DNA of 64,000 nt from Rutstroemia sp. NJR-2017a BVV2 (GCA_002946415.1 NJPS01000067.1:558001-622000); one strand, 5' to 3'. Numbered from the stretch's first letter, positions 10,268 through 22,894 are shown. Program-made: numbers and translations. The notes: a model not told the origin generated them from the letters alone.

Positions 10268-11919
10268 ATCTTTTAGGATCTTTGCTCCCGAAGATCGCTG
10301 TTAACAATATTCGCCAATACTCGCTCGATCCTGGATAGGGACTGAACGAGAGTTGGATGGAACACCGGATTTGAATTTCATTTATGGTGTTTTTACGGCG
10401 TTGGCAGGATATATCCATGGTTTTAGTAGCGACGCTCCGACTTTATGACACCCTTTTCTATCTATACGATTCACGATTTGACTCCTCTGGCCTAATGACC
10501 TTACGCTTCCTGTATATACTATCTTGATAACGACCTTTCGAACCTTTTACGCATTTTCACGAGAATCACAAAAACCAGCATTTACATCATACTCTGCATT
10601 CGATCGACGCCGAATACAAAAAATAAAAAGAAGAGAGAAGGGAGAATGGGAGAGAAGGAGGGATATAATAGCCTGTAGGAGTCATTGAGCAAGGAAGTTA
10701 CTGAACGATTATCATGTTGAGATTATTATGAAAAAGAGATAAGAAAGAAAGAAAGAATGCGATTTGCTTTTCTTTTTGCTCTTAAAAACATGTTTTGTGT
10801 TTTTTTACGTCAAAAAACTTCCTGGTAAAGGGTACCTTCTGAAGATATATCAGGCGGATAAGGGGATTTTGTTTTTTATGAAGGAGGAAAGAGAAAGAGA
10901 GAAGGAAAGAAAGAGTTCCAGTATCTAATCGGTGTTTGCTTGTAGGCTTAACCATGTTTTGGGGGCTTTGTATTAGCTATGTTGTTTTACTTTTTGGTCT
11001 TGGACTTGTTTGATTGCTGAAGGTGGTGGTGTTTTGTTGGAGTACTAAGTATGAGATCGATCTACCGTGGTCGGGTCTTGAATGCAAGGTGGGATGGGAT
11101 GGGGTGAGAGCTTTGATGTTTTGGAGCGGGGGGGAGGGAGTTATTTCTTTTGTTGTTGCTGCCCTGAGCGTATGGAGTTTGAGGGTGAAGATGAGGAGGG
11201 AGAGGGGCAGATTTGCGGTTTTGATTGTAAGGAATGGGAAGGTTTGATTGGGAGGTGGGAGGGGGAGGGTATAATTTAATACTACCGTGTGGTTTTCATT
11301 TGTTTGGTTGTGTGTGTACGGGGGGTGGAGGTATTGTGTAGTGTAGATATAGAGGATGGATGGATGGATGCAATGAATAAGGAGGACTTGACCTAGCCTT
11401 GCTGGTGAAGAAGAAGAAGATGAAGAATTGCTTCGGGCTTGTGGTTTGGCTTAAGATGAAATGAAACCAAATACAATCAAATGAAATCAAATGAAACAAA
11501 GTGCAAAGAAAGAATTGTTTAATGAATGCTCTTGTGCGGAGTGATTGCTCTTGCCCTTATGTTTGTTGGAGTTAGTTGATCAGATGGTTTGGGCTGGGCT
11601 GTGTGTTAAGGGGGCCGACGCCATGGGCGTCGGTCGATACACTGGATGGATGGTTGCCTGGTGAAAATTATCAATTTCTTGGCCGTGGGACTGGGGCTCT
11701 AGGTTGAGATTTGGGAGTTTTTGTTGAGTTTGTGGAAGCCTGGGTTGGGAGAGGGAAGTAGATGGAGTGAGGTGTGGTATATATATGTTTGGTTTGGAGC
11801 TTGGGTGAGTTGGGGGGGGTTTCTTTTTTTTTCAGATTATCATTGTCTTTCATTGGAAATACAAAACATTCGGGATAATTTTTTAAAAACGAGAAATTTT
11901 CGGTTCAGTTCAATTTAAT
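10268..11919. other. Intergenic, strand-asymmetric purine- and GT-rich DNA
   Basis: Downstream of the kinase gene. 10615-10780 and 10880-10915 are rich in GA (AGAAAGAAAG, GAGAAGG), and 10930-11450 is GT-rich with GGATGGATGG near 11357. Open frames here are low-complexity artefacts. A perfect hairpin lies at 11615-11633. The 3' end is the leader of the Ser-rich gene. Confidence 0.5.
11615..11633. repeat. Perfect 8-bp inverted repeat (hairpin)
   Basis: CCGACGCC and GGCGTCGG flank a 3-nt ATG loop. It is GC-rich in an AT/GT-rich spacer. It could be a terminator-like structure or a protein-binding palindrome; nothing further can be said. Confidence 0.5.
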
Positions 11920-13340
11920 ATGTCCACCGCATCTGATAAAAAGAATATGTCTGATAAAAAGAACAAGAAAAAAGCAATGGAAGAGCAGCTGAGGGCAAAG
12001 GAGAGGGCTTATAGTAAGTTGTCCGGTTGTGGATGAGAGATGGAGAGTTGACTTCAGTTAAACTAATACTCATACTCTAGGATCCAACAGGAGCTCAAAC
12101 TCCAAGACTACTCAGGACTGGGCTGAAAATCATAGTACACCGCGCTCGGGGAGTAGTGATGCTGCGACTTCTACTAAGGCGCCTTCGTCGCGGGGATCGA
12201 GAGGTGGGACGGCGTTGGAGGAAGATGGGGGGCTGACGTGGGGGAGCGATACGGATGCGGAAAGTAAGGGGAAGTCGTCGCGGGGGAAGACGGCCGTGAG
12301 GGGCTCGGTATCTGGGAAGGGGGTCGTCTGTTGCTGCTTCAGATAGGGGGCCGAGTGAGACGAGTTATCCTACATCGAGGAAAAGTACACAGGCTTCTCA
12401 TTCTGCGGTATCATCGCAGGTGAGTGGTACTGGTCGTGCGTCGAAGTCGGGTACGGCGTCAAATGCATCTTCTGCTGCGTCGAATTCGGCTTATCCTGCG
12501 TCAAATGCATCGCATGATGCGTCGGATTCGCCTTATGGTGTGCCGAACTCGTCTCATGCTGCGTCAAATGCGCCGTCAGCTTCATCGAGAGACTCAAATA
12601 CTACAGAAAAGATGTTTAACACCGCGACTTCGAGTCGTCACAGCACTAATGATGGATATGTATCTGACTCAAGTCATCGGAACCGAGAAAGTCGCGGTGG
12701 GGAATCAAAGTTATCGAATGCTAGCAGTAGGAGTAGTGTGAAGGGTGGGAATACGTCGAGGGGTGGTAGTGAAGTTTCTGATGTTCAGAGTCAGAATTCG
12801 AGTGCTAGCGGTCATAGCTCTGCAAAATCTTCTTCTGCTGCGTCGTCGAATAGCGATGCACCTTCATCTAGCCGGCACAGCACCAGTGCTGCTTCTTCGA
12901 GAGCCGGACGAGGAAATGCCGGAAGTCAGAGGATTTCTGCTGCTTCAAACCCGTCGAGGCGTAGTGAGAATGAAAGAGGGGATGGATATGGGAGTGATGC
13001 TTCTGAGGCGAGTAGGAGTACTGTGAAGGGTGGGAGTACCGTGAAGGGTGGGAGTATCAACAGTGGAGGAGACTCGGAAAGCGAGAGTTTAGGGGAAGCC
13101 TGGCAAATTGGAGAGGACAGTGGTAATGAGATAGAACAAAAACGTGCGAGTGGAAGAACGGAGAAGAAGGAAAGGAGAAAGCATGCACATCGAAGTGGGG
13201 AAGGGAGCCACAACCACAGTGGAGGAAAGGAAAAGGAACATCGCTTCAGTGTAAGAGAGATTGAGGATGGGACGAGGGGTGTAGAGATTGTGGATGTGAG
13301 GGTGCAGGTGAAGTTGAGGAGGGTTCCGAGAAAGAATTGA
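11920..13340 (+). CDS. Ser/Gly-rich low-complexity protein, reading frame interrupted
   Basis: ATG at 11920; exon 1 (11920-12013) is Lys-rich (MSTASDKKNMSDKKNKKKAM). A 67-nt intron (GTAAGT...CTAAT...CTAG) leads to exon 2 at 12081. That frame is Ser/Gly-rich until a TAG at about 12353. The +1-shifted frame, from just after a run of five G at 12319-12323, continues without a stop to 13340 with the same composition (SSVAASDRGPSETSY, NASSAASNS, SSRHST). With four G the two parts would join as one protein of about 450 aa. The protein has imperfect Ala-Ser-Asn repeats (12460-12590), duplicated TVKGGS units (about 13020-13055) and a basic C-terminus. No known domain was recognised. Either the gene is a recent pseudogene, the extra G is an assembly error, or splicing differs from this model. 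Confidence 0.5.
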
Positions 13341-13938
13341 AGGGAACCTGGATACGAGGTTTGATGATTGATGGGGTCAAGGGGGCTTTGGATGATGAAA
13401 ATATATATACATGGTGTTATTGGAGTTAGTGGTGTTTTTGACAAAATTTGAGAATTAGAAAATTTGATTTTGGTCATTGTCTGCTCATCGTTATTATCTG
13501 CGCTTGAAGTCGTCTATTCTGTGTCTATGTATGTCTCGTCTTTTGGTGCTAGATAATTTATACCTACATTGGCTTGTTGGCTTTCCCCTAAGCCATCATC
13601 TCCAGTGTAGCTGGAACCTCAACAACCGGGGGTCTCGTAAGTCGTTTCCGGAAAGGGTTGGATGTTAGAATATGACGGGTCGTGCTTTTGACATGATGGG
13701 CACATGTACATGTTGTTACACGCCTTTCTATTGACATCGACATCCGAACGAACAACGCCGACGCCGAATGAGCATGCCCCACTACCCCGCCATCTTATGG
13801 CTGAGTCACGCATCTGTGCAGTATAGATAACCAATCACCCCACTATTCCGATAACATCGTCGTGTCCATATCCTTCTTATAGCCGCCTTGCTCACACAAA
13901 TATTCAAAAGCTCAGCATACAGCACCAAGCAAATCGAA
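13341..13938. other. Intergenic, no recognisable gene
   Basis: Between the Ser-rich gene and the FAD oxidoreductase. The frame of the latter is open upstream to 13888 but only with a TTG, so the ATG at 13939 is used. No other structure was recognised. Confidence 0.5.
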
Positions 13939-15426
13939 ATGGCAATCATCGAAGAAAAAACAGGCCAGGCGAGCCTTCCAACCCCAAATTCGACGGAATC
14001 CTTCTGGCACAGCGAGCCCTCTAAAGTCCTGCTTGGCCACAGAACAACATCGTTGTTGCCCTCGAAAGCAGATGTTGTTATCATTGGAAGCGGTATTGCG
14101 GGGTCTTCAGCCGCTCACTGGTTGAAGGAAAGTGATGCGGGGAAAGATCTTGAGGTTGTCATGCTTGAGGCTAGAGAGGCATGTTGGGGCGCGACTGGAA
14201 GAGTAAGTACTAAGCCTGCCCGATAAGGATGAAATGATGTCTAATATGTTCTTGATACATAGAACGGTGGTCATTGCCAACCACTTCTTTATCTATCGCC
14301 TCCAGAGGTTGGAGCTTTTGAGTTGAAAACGTATGAGAATATCAAATCTCTAGTCGAAGAGAATAACATCCAGTGTGATTGGAAATCACTAAATGCTTGT
14401 CACGCCTACATGAACGAAGAAGCATTCGTCTCCGCCATCAAAGGCGTCGAGCTCCTCAAAACCCAAGCCCCATCTCTTGGCCAGTACATTTCCGTCATCA
14501 CCAAAGATTCCGTCAATCCATCCCTGTCCGATCTCCGCATACCCACAGCTGCCGGCGCCGTCACAACTACCAAAGCTGCTTCTCTCTGGCCCTACAAATT
14601 GGTCTCTTGGATCTTAGAACAGCTCCTCTCTCAAAATGATTCCACCACAGCTCCGAAATTCAACCTTCAGACAACCACACCCGTGACCCGTCTCCAGAAA
14701 ACCACTTCCTCCGACTGGATCATCCACACCCCACGCGGCCAAATCCTAGCATCCAAAGTCCTCCTCACCACCAATGCATACACATCGCACCTCCTCCCCT
14801 CATTCAGCGACCTCATTGTACCGGTCCGCGGAGAAATGTCATCCCTCCTCCCACCCCCCTCTATGACCTCTTCCTCATCCGAGAACCCCCCTCTCGACTA
14901 CTCATACGGTATCATCGGGCACGGCACGCAAAACGTCAACCGCGACGACTATCTAACTCAAAGACCATTTTCCTCCCAAAAAGGCGGCGAACTAATGTTC
15001 GGCGGCGGCCGCGCATTCGCCCTCTCAGCCGGCGTCGGCATCTCCGACGATTCGGTGATTGACCCCCCCGCAGCGGACTACCTCCGCCGCGAGCTGCCCA
15101 TCGCGCTTGATCTGAAGAATGGACAGCAGGAATTAAAGGCGAGTTATGAGTGGAGCGGGATCATGGGGTTCAGTAGGGATAACTGGCCTTGGGTGGGGAG
15201 TGTGCCGGAGGAGCTGGGGGGTGGAAACGGCTTGTATGTTTGTGCGGGGTTTACGGGCCATGGGATGCCGACTACGAGGTTGAGTGCGAAGGCTGTGGTG
15301 GGGATGATGTTGGGGGAAGAGGAGGTGGATTTGCCGGTGCAGTATAGAGTTAGTCAGGAGAGGATAGATAGCGCGAGGTTGTTGGATGTGGTGAAGATTG
15401 CGGATGAGAAGGGTGCTTTCTTTTGA
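13939..15426 (+). CDS. FAD-dependent amine oxidoreductase (DAO family)
   Basis: Two exons, 13939-14202 and 14263-15426 (intron GTAAGT...ATAG, 60 nt, phase 0), 475 aa. The N-terminal Rossmann motif VVIIGSGIAGSSAA (about residues 46-60) binds FAD. It is followed by MLEAREACWGATGR and, across the splice site, NGGHCQP, the typical second FAD motif of the D-amino-acid oxidase/glycine oxidase-like fold. Near the C-terminus SGIMGFSRDNWPWVG and YVCAGFTGHGMPTTRLSAK match the distal FAD-contact region of this family. Filamentous fungi carry many such paralogues; most have unknown substrates (secondary amines, N-methyl amino acids or amino acids). No peroxisomal SKL-type C-terminus (ends KGAFF) and no signal peptide is visible, so a cytosolic site is inferred. 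The exact substrate cannot be deduced. Confidence 0.88.
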
Positions 15427-15587
15427 ATGACGATTTTTTGAGTTGGATTTCTGGTGGTATCAAGCACGACAGCAGATATATGGAAAATAACTTCTGGAGG
15501 AATAACAATTGTCAAATTGCCATTTTCATTGCAACCTTTGATCATATACATCAGCCGTCCTTGTGGGCATTGCAAATCTCTCCCCGA

Positions 15588-17534
15588 TCACAAAATCGGT
15601 ATATTCTTCGCCCTATAATCCAACCACCTTGGACTAGTTCTCTTCTGCACAAACCCACTCCCCAAACTATTTTGCAAATCCTCAATCGCGCTCGCATACT
15701 TCACCAAATCCTTCTCACTCCACGCAGTCCCCATGAGCGCCAACCCAAACGGCATACCATCAACGGGACTTACCCCAGCCGGCAACGTAATCATCGGGTA
15801 CCCTGCCTGTGCGGCAATCTGGTACGTTTGTCCCACATCAGGCGGCACCAGCAACGCATCTAGGTTCGATCCATTATTGAAAAGCGCAGCATCAATGCCG
15901 TCTTCGCGCGTCGTGCGGTGGCAGAATTCAAGTGCTTGCCAATACGTCTCGTTCATGACGCCGCCCGTGGCCAGGGAAGCGAGGAAGCCGTCTTGGCCGG
16001 AGGCGAACGCCGGATGCACGTTGGGTTCGCCACCCTCGGAGCCGACGTTGGCGATGTTGTACTGCACGATGTCTTCGACGGTGCGGATGTCGGTATTGTT
16101 GAGATTGGCGAGGTACGCGATTATGTCGTTGTAGAAATCTACTTTGACGTACGTGTATTCGGATTCGTTGGGATAGCCGCGCGTGCTGCCGTAGTCCCAG
16201 TCCCAGCCGTCTTGCGAGATGATGGTTTGCCAATAGGGGAGCTCGGTGCCGTTGATGATGGTTGCGCCTGCGGCTTCGATTTCGAAGATGAGATTGAGAA
16301 GTTGCTCTTGTTGGTCAGCGTTAGCAAACTTCCAGAAACTGAGCCAGGGGAGGCCAAATTTGGCGCCTTTCAATGCGCTTTTATCGGTGATAAATTGCGA
16401 GTAGCCTCCAGATGGGGTTTCTTGAGCAAGGGTGTAGTTATCCCGGGCATCAGGTCCGTAAATGCCGTCAAGACAGTAGGTTGCATCTCGCATTGTTTTC
16501 GCGATACAGCCGACGGTATCCTGGTTGTGTGACTCAGGTATGACACTGAACTTATTAGCTGTAGTACGGGGGGGATTGGAAGGAAGTAACGGTTTACGTA
16601 CCCATCACGAGAAGTTAAGCCGACAGTTGGTTTGATACCGACAACGCCGTTTCGCTCAGCTGGGTTGATGACACTGCCATCAGTCTCGGTACCCAGTGCA
16701 AAACTCATCAAATTCGCACCAACAGCGGCAGCACTTCCAGATGAACTTCCTCCAGGAGTGACCGTTAGGTTGTACGGTGATCGACATTGTCCACCTCTCG
16801 CCGAATAGCCTTCAGAGTAAGAATTCGAGCGCATATCAGCCCATTCACTTAAAGTGCTATGACCCATCAGAATTGCTCCCGACTCTCGAAGTCTCTTCAC
16901 GACGTGGGCATCACGAGGGACCACAGAACCAAGTAACATCCAGGAACCTGCAGTGGTCTCTAACTTGTCCTTGGTGGCAATATTCTTTTGGTTGTCAGTG
17001 ACTGGGTAGAACAATAGGGAGTATAGAGAATGATCCAACGTACGTCCTTCACAAGGAATGGTATACCATGTAGTGGACCACGAAGATTGCCCTGCTTCCG
17101 TTCATAATCTAAAGCAGATGCGATTTGTAGAAATTCTGGGTTAATCTGCATGACAGACCTAACGGAGAGTTAGCTTGTGGAACGTACGACACAATTGATT
17201 GCTCTCACCTGATATATTCATCGGTTTGATAAATCCTCTCCAAGTAGCACATGACAATCTGTACCGAAGTCAATGTCCCATTTGACATAGCTGACTGTAG
17301 CTGGTCAATTGAAGCTTCCTCCAATTTGAAGCCATTGCACAATGGCATTGGGAATTGGCCACTATCAGCAAGACTGCCATTCTGAAGGACTGGAAAGTTA
17401 TAAGGATAAGGATCTTCCAGCAGCTGCGCTTCTACGAAATCAGTAGCATTGAAGCTACGTTTCGGATACTTCGGACTGGCGACAGCTGAGCCTACCAATG
17501 TAGCTACTGCGACGAATGACTTGAGGAAAACCAT
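15588..17534 (-). CDS. Secreted amidase (amidase-signature family)
   Basis: Four exons on the minus strand: 17534-17209, 17158-17044, 16984-16602 and 16545-15588, giving 593 aa. The chosen ATG starts MVFLKSFVAVATLVGSAVAS, a clear signal peptide; an ATG 18 nt upstream would spoil it. The catalytic core is present: the lysine in FLVKD|NIATKDK (split by intron 2) and the Ser-rich stretch GGSSSGSAAAVGA with FALGTETDGSV, which hold the Ser-cisSer-Lys triad of this family. Many N-x-S/T sites support secretion. Family members hydrolyse amides and related carbonyl-nitrogen bonds; the substrate of this one is unknown. The C-terminal region (TLPAGVSPVDGMPFGL) is also typical. The gene lies tail-to-tail with the FAD oxidoreductase (161 bp between stops). 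A shared role in nitrogen scavenging is only a possibility. Confidence 0.9.
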
Positions 17535-18345
17535 TGGGCCAGCTTCAATCAAGAATCATTGGCGTGAGGTAGATGAAGGGGAGGCGGGCAAGTACATGCT
17601 CATAGGAATTGATGGCACAATTTATTGAAGACTGTCAGCCCGCATTGATAAGGCACGGCATGATTGGAGATTGTATTTGGTCTGCAGTGTCAATCTCACC
17701 CACTTTCGGCCTTGGACTGCATCGCAATGCCTGCATATCTAGCCCCTCAGGTACACACCGACCGTTGTAACTAGCCTAGAAAGGCGCACCATTTTTGCTG
17801 GGACAGCGTTAGAACAGGTGAAGAACTAAAAGGCCCATCTATGTCTGTCGAAGTCTATATCCCGCGCCGTCGCCGGTCGGGCCATGCCGGGCACCATCAT
17901 AAGTGGACGGGCGTCGTATACATCTCCTAGAACCTAGAGATGAAGTAATGGAGAAGATAAGAACTTCGTAGTGCTAGGATCTACTCGTGCGGGTACCCTG
18001 TCAACGGCTCCCTCAAATTGGGGAGAGAGATAGCTCTTTGGGGACTGTTCATAGAACTTTAATCTGTCACAAGATAAGTTTCGAGCTCTCACAATTTTAC
18101 TGACAAAAACAAATAAAACAACTGGGAAATAGATTTGTTTGAGGTTCCTGAATCCTCGAATGGCAGTCCTCGTTTTGTTGGAATCGGCGTCGGAAATTCT
18201 TTTTGCCGACGTCATGGCTGATTATTATCATTTTCAGGCACACAAAGAGCAGTAAGCAGTAAGCAGTCAGCTCAAAATCGTCGACATTCCACTCGAGGGC
18301 CAATGTCACTGAAGCCTTCAAACAGTTCTTGATACTTGAATCAAA
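17535..18345. promoter_or_regulatory. Divergent intergenic region, amidase / TMEM19-like gene
   Basis: This 811-bp spacer holds the promoters of both flanking genes. No gene is supported in it. I see no clear operator or repeat. Confidence 0.45.
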
Positions 18346-19552
18346 ATGAAGGCTATCATAGCTGTGCCAGTGACTCTGGCCATAGTCTATCGAGCGGGGT
18401 CGCATAAAAGGTTAACTCCCGCTGGTATTGTCGCAGCTGTGATCACGGCTGCCGCCCATGCCGTTCATCCATGGAACCTGCCTTTTGCGCTCTTGATGAT
18501 CTTCTATCTGGCCGGTACGAGAGTCACAAAGGTTTGTATAGTGTTTCTTTCACTCCTTCCTCACTCCTTACTGACAGATATAGGTCAAGCATGACGTCAA
18601 AGCGAAATTGACTATGAATGCGAAGGGAGCTTCTGGAGGCGAAGGCGCGCGAACGCATGTCCAAGGTACCATAACTCACGAACTAGTGTTATACCAGTTA
18701 TAGCTAACGGATACAGTGCTTTCGAACTCGATTGTCGCGTCTGTATTAACCCTCATGCACGCATATCAATTACATAACCGTACAGACGATCCATCGAATG
18801 CCTGCTTTTCCTGGGGCGGCGATTTATTGGTCGTGGGAATAGTAGCAAATTATGCTGCTGTAGCAGCAGATACTTTCAGCTCCGAGCTCGGCATATTATC
18901 AACAAGCAAGCCACGACTTATCACATCCCCAAGTCTACGACAAGTCCCACCAGGAACAAATGGAGGGGTAACTCTTGGCGGGCTCGTTGCGGGATTGCTT
19001 GGATCTTTGATCATAGTCACTACCTCCATAGCACTTCTACCCTTCTGCGGCTCGAAGGATGTCGGCAGCGAAGCTTGGACTTTTCTACAACGGCAACGCT
19101 TCACATTTGGCCTGACAATTTGGGGGGCTTTGGGTAGTCTTCTAGATAGCTTCCTGGGTGGATGGTTCCAAATGAGCGTTGTTGATACAAGGACTGGCCG
19201 CATTGTTGAGGGAGACGGGGGAAAGCGGGTAATAGTCGGATCAGATGGACCAAGCAGTATTCATTATGCAGTACGTGCTGCACTGGAGGAAAAACAACAC
19301 ATCGAGGGTGCCGAAAATATCGAGAGGTTCGAGGAGGAACTTGATGAGAAAATGGGAATGGACCCTAAGAAAGGACCTCGCAAGTCAAGTTTCAAGGAGG
19401 ATAGACACAGCCGAAAGGTTGAGAATGGCTATTTGAATATCCTTGACAATAATGAGGTTAATTTCTTAATGGCCTTAAGTATGAGCCTTGGGGCTATGGC
19501 TATAGCAGGCTGGGTTTGGGAAGTTCCATTTTCAAGCATTTATACATTTTAG
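18346..19552 (+). CDS. TMEM19/DUF92 family integral membrane protein
   Basis: Three exons, 18346-18531, 18584-18665 and 18717-19552, joined in frame to 367 aa. Exon 1 begins MKAIIAVPVTLAIVYRAG, a hydrophobic start, and ends in the family motif AGTRVTK|VKHDVKAKL split by intron 1. Exon 3 holds further membrane segments and the conserved AAVAADTFSSELGILS, followed by PRLITS and VPPGTNGGVTLGGL. This is the signature of the DUF92/TMEM19 family (VTE6-like in plants, where the phytyl-phosphate kinase role is known). In fungi the role is not established, so lipid-alcohol phosphorylation is only an analogy. The C-terminus ends with a last hydrophobic segment (ALSMSLGAMAIAGWVW). A charged loop of about 80 residues precedes it. 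Confidence 0.88.
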
Positions 19553-19762
19553 AATCTATTTGCTGCTAAACTTTAGGATTTCAGATTAATATTTGGCTGC
19601 CGCCATTTTAATACCTTTATGTTTTTAACCATTTAACATACTCAGATCTGCAAATCATAAATTACACCAAGTCCTATTCTCACCACAGGTGTGGTCTCGG
19701 CCAAACAATCTTCAATATCTGTTCTCCACTTGTGAAGTATTGCGCGTCACACTCATGGTGAC

Positions 19763-22320
19763 CTAACGTCCCCAAACCCATATCCACCATGGTCTTCTCA
19801 AATATTCCAACTCTTCCACAACGCCCGCCATCTCCTGTCTCAATTCCCTTATCTGCGCTTCCCTTCTAAGACGCACATTTCGTTCACCCTGGAAAAGTTC
19901 GCGGTCCCTTTCCAATTCATGAATGCGCTGGCTAGCTTCGTCGAGTTGTGCAATGAGGTATTGAATGTGCAATGCCGTGTTCGTTGTAATTTCTGTCAGG
20001 CGGGAAGGTTCGGGTGGCGGCGCTGGTGCTGGCGAGGAAAAGCTTGGGGGTTGTGCCCCGGATTCTCGAGATCCGTGTGCGGAGCTCGGAGATGATGTTG
20101 AAATTGGACCTACGCCACCGTATTCAGAAGCAGGCCGATCTGATTTTCTTGGCAAGTCAGCGGAACCGTATCGTGGCGAGGTTGGCAGCGGGTAATCTTC
20201 TGGAAGCTGGGGGAGGGTGTCGCCGACTGGAGGCTCGAATGAGAATAAGGCTTGTTGCTCGGGACTCAAACGGTCATAATCAAAGTCATTGTCGAAGTCG
20301 ATGGTATCGAAAATCCGCTGTCCCTCTGCATCCAATGGACGTACATACAGATGGGGTCGAAGTTTGACATCACCGTCGACGCGGTAGGGAGAGGCTCTGA
20401 GCTCCCGTGGACTAAATCCAAGACCTGCTCTATAACCATCCCGAGGTCTCGGAGCTTCTATACCAGTATCCGGATTCGCTGCCGCGATCCAAGCATTAAG
20501 ATTCTCATCTTCCTCTCCCTGCCAATCCGCAGCTGCCGCTTTAAACTCCTCAAAAGCGACTCTCTGATCGCCGTTATAGTATCGGACTATCCCACGCCAG
20601 TACCTAGCTACAGCCACCAAATGCGGCGCCTCGTACAGTTCCTCCGCTTCATACACGGCCAAGTTCGCAGCTTCTTGCGCCGCGGCCGTGTCTCCGCTTC
20701 GGCAGCCGTGCAATGCGCGCTGGACGACCATGAACGTCAAATGGATCTCAATGCTGGAGATATTTGCTATAATCACTTCTTTTTCGAACTCGATGGTCTT
20801 TTGCACGTTCTCGGCATCGCTGGTTCGCGCGACGGAAAGCTGCAGCTTGGCTTCTGCCATTTCGCGGATGAGGTTCGCGATCATTTCGGATTGCTCGGTT
20901 GTTTCGCGTTTTTCCATATCGATTATTATAGCTTGTTGCTGGATTTCTCTGACAGCCTTTTCGATCTTCTTATTGGCCATTTCTAGTTCACGATTCGTTT
21001 TGTTGACTTCGTCATCCCTTTCGTCAACATCTTGAAGAAGTTGTCGAATAGTTTGCTCATACTTGTCTACCTCTTCAGACCACTGCCTTGCCTCTTCCTC
21101 CTGCTCCTCGATCTGGTTCTCCATCGCTTGGATAACTTCATCTTTTCCCTCTATTTCATCCAGCAGCTGCTGGGTTTTCTCTTGATCTGGCGTTAGTCTA
21201 GCAGCAGCGAGCTTTTGCCTCAATCGGCGGATTTGTTCATTTTTAACTTGTAGATCAGCCTGGCTGCTCTGCTCACTGATAGCAGACTGACGCGCTGCTT
21301 CTTTGGCCAGTTCCAGATCCTTCTGCACTTGTTCCACTTTATACTTTGCAGTGTCAAGTTGCCTCTTAAGTTGATCAATCAATTTAGCTTGAGCAGCTTC
21401 CCATGTTCCTCGCTGGTAGTTCCTCACGTCCTGCTCCAGCTCTTGAATCGCCCTCTCAGTTTTGACTTCAAGACCCTTATATTTCCCCTTCCATTCTTCA
21501 ATCTCCTTATCACTGCGCTCTTTCTCCAGTTTCAGTTTCTCGAGTCTATTACTCAGCTGCTCATTGGGATCAACAAGGAGTTTGCTACCCGGTACGTTTT
21601 TATTATCACGAACCAAGGAATCGTTGTGCTTCTTTGTTAAGTCCTCATACGAGTTCCGTAATGCTGCGACCTCTTCATCACGGCTACGTTGTACATCCAT
21701 CAGTTCCGCATTCTCCTTGACAAGTTTTGCCTCACGCTCTCTCCCGAGATCAATCAATCTTTGAAAAGCCTTGATATCACGCAGCTCAGCCTGAAGTTGG
21801 GACTCCTTTGCACTAGCCTCAGCTTTTGCAATGCCGGGTGAAGATCCCAAAGTTGCTTGGAGCCAGCGTGCGTTCTCCTTTTCTAATTCATTTCGGACAC
21901 CGTGAAGTACCGCAGTCTCTCCCTCTCTGATCATAGGAAGAGATCCGGAGGCGAACTGAGCCCGGGCACTTTCAAATTTCTGCTGCGTGCGTGCAATCAC
22001 CTCAGCGGGGTATGTGCCATCTTCAGCTGCTTTGTCGATGTCTGCTTGGCCTGCTAATACCTCTGCTTGTAGCTCTTCCTTTTGCTGTTGCGCGGATTTC
22101 TCGGCTAGGTTCGGTCCGGGCTCGTCGGACGTTGGCTCGCCTTGTAGGATGTGGCTGGGTGATAGTTCTGTTATGTCGTCTATTTCTTCAAGTGGTGCTT
22201 CGAATCCAGGGTCGAATTGGGCGGTGGGAGCTGCTGGTTTGCCTTTCTGGGTTTGGTTAGCTTTTCTACGTTATGTTGATGGGTATTTTTGCAGATTCTT
22301 ACTCCGCTAGGGTCTGCCAT
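19763..22320 (-). CDS. Large coiled-coil protein with a TPR-like segment
   Basis: An 18-nt first exon (22320-22303, MADPSG), a 56-nt intron (GTAAGA...CTAAC...CCCAG) and one long exon 22246-19763 give 833 aa. The first 30 residues are acidic (EAPLEEIDDITEL). Residues ~90-470 are almost continuous coiled coil rich in Glu, Lys, Gln and Leu (KLEKERSDKEIEEWK, QIEEQEEEARQWSEEVDKYE). Then follows a helical TPR-like stretch (HLTFMVVQRALHG ... VARYWRGIVRYYNGDQ ... AFEEFKAAAADW). A Pro/Ser-rich linker and a second short coiled coil near the C-terminus come last, and the end WWIWVWGR is unusually Trp-rich. I do not recognise an orthologue. A scaffold or cytoskeletal role is plausible from the shape only. 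The smaller gene 575 bp upstream carries a very similar TPR-like segment. Confidence 0.75.
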
Positions 22321-22894
22321 ATTGACCGGATTTCAGTGTGAACCAGATTGAACTGTATTGAACTGCTAGGTCTACTATCTTGTCGTGGTCTTCGACCTCG
22401 TCGATATCTTGTCGACTAAAAAGATACAAATGAGGAGCTTTTTTCTTTATGATGCAGAGAACTTAATTGCTGCTCATGTATGCGGTATTTATTATTCTCG
22501 CGCGGAGAACTTATCACAAAGAAGACGGGAAGAGTCCCCATTGCGAAGATCAAAGAAAAATGTGAGTAGTCGTTTAAATGGTTTGGGAACGGGAATTTTC
22601 TTTGTTATTTCTCAGTTGCGGGTCAATTTCAATGTGGATAATGGCACTTTCACCTGTTCGTTGATTTAGGCGTGCTGGTTAATTCATCCCTTAACGTTAT
22701 GTAAAGGATATGGTCACTAGGTTCTTTGGTAGCATTTAGTGTTGATGTGATATTTCGTATTTAATTTCTTGAATAGCTTGTAAGAGTCAGAAAAACGGAC
22801 AACTGATGATTGATGTTAGGAACAATTATTATTATCATTAAATAGCGGCATGGTTGGGCCGAGCCAGCTTTGTTTGTAGTATGAAATGTTCAAC
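22321..22894. other. Intergenic, AT-rich, no recognisable gene
   Basis: Promoter side of the coiled-coil gene and 3' flank of the small TPR-like gene. No motif was recognised. Confidence 0.45.

Noticed and set aside
12926..13477. 183-codon minus-strand open frame opposite the Ser-rich gene
   Set aside because: It is the Ser/Leu/Pro-rich shadow of the Gly/Ser-rich coding strand and has no motif of its own.
13888..13938. N-terminal extension of the FAD oxidoreductase
   Set aside because: The frame is open upstream but starts with TTG; the first ATG in frame is at 13939.
20252..20986. 244-codon plus-strand open frame opposite the coiled-coil gene
   Set aside because: Antisense to a clear coiled-coil coding region; composition reflects the opposite strand.
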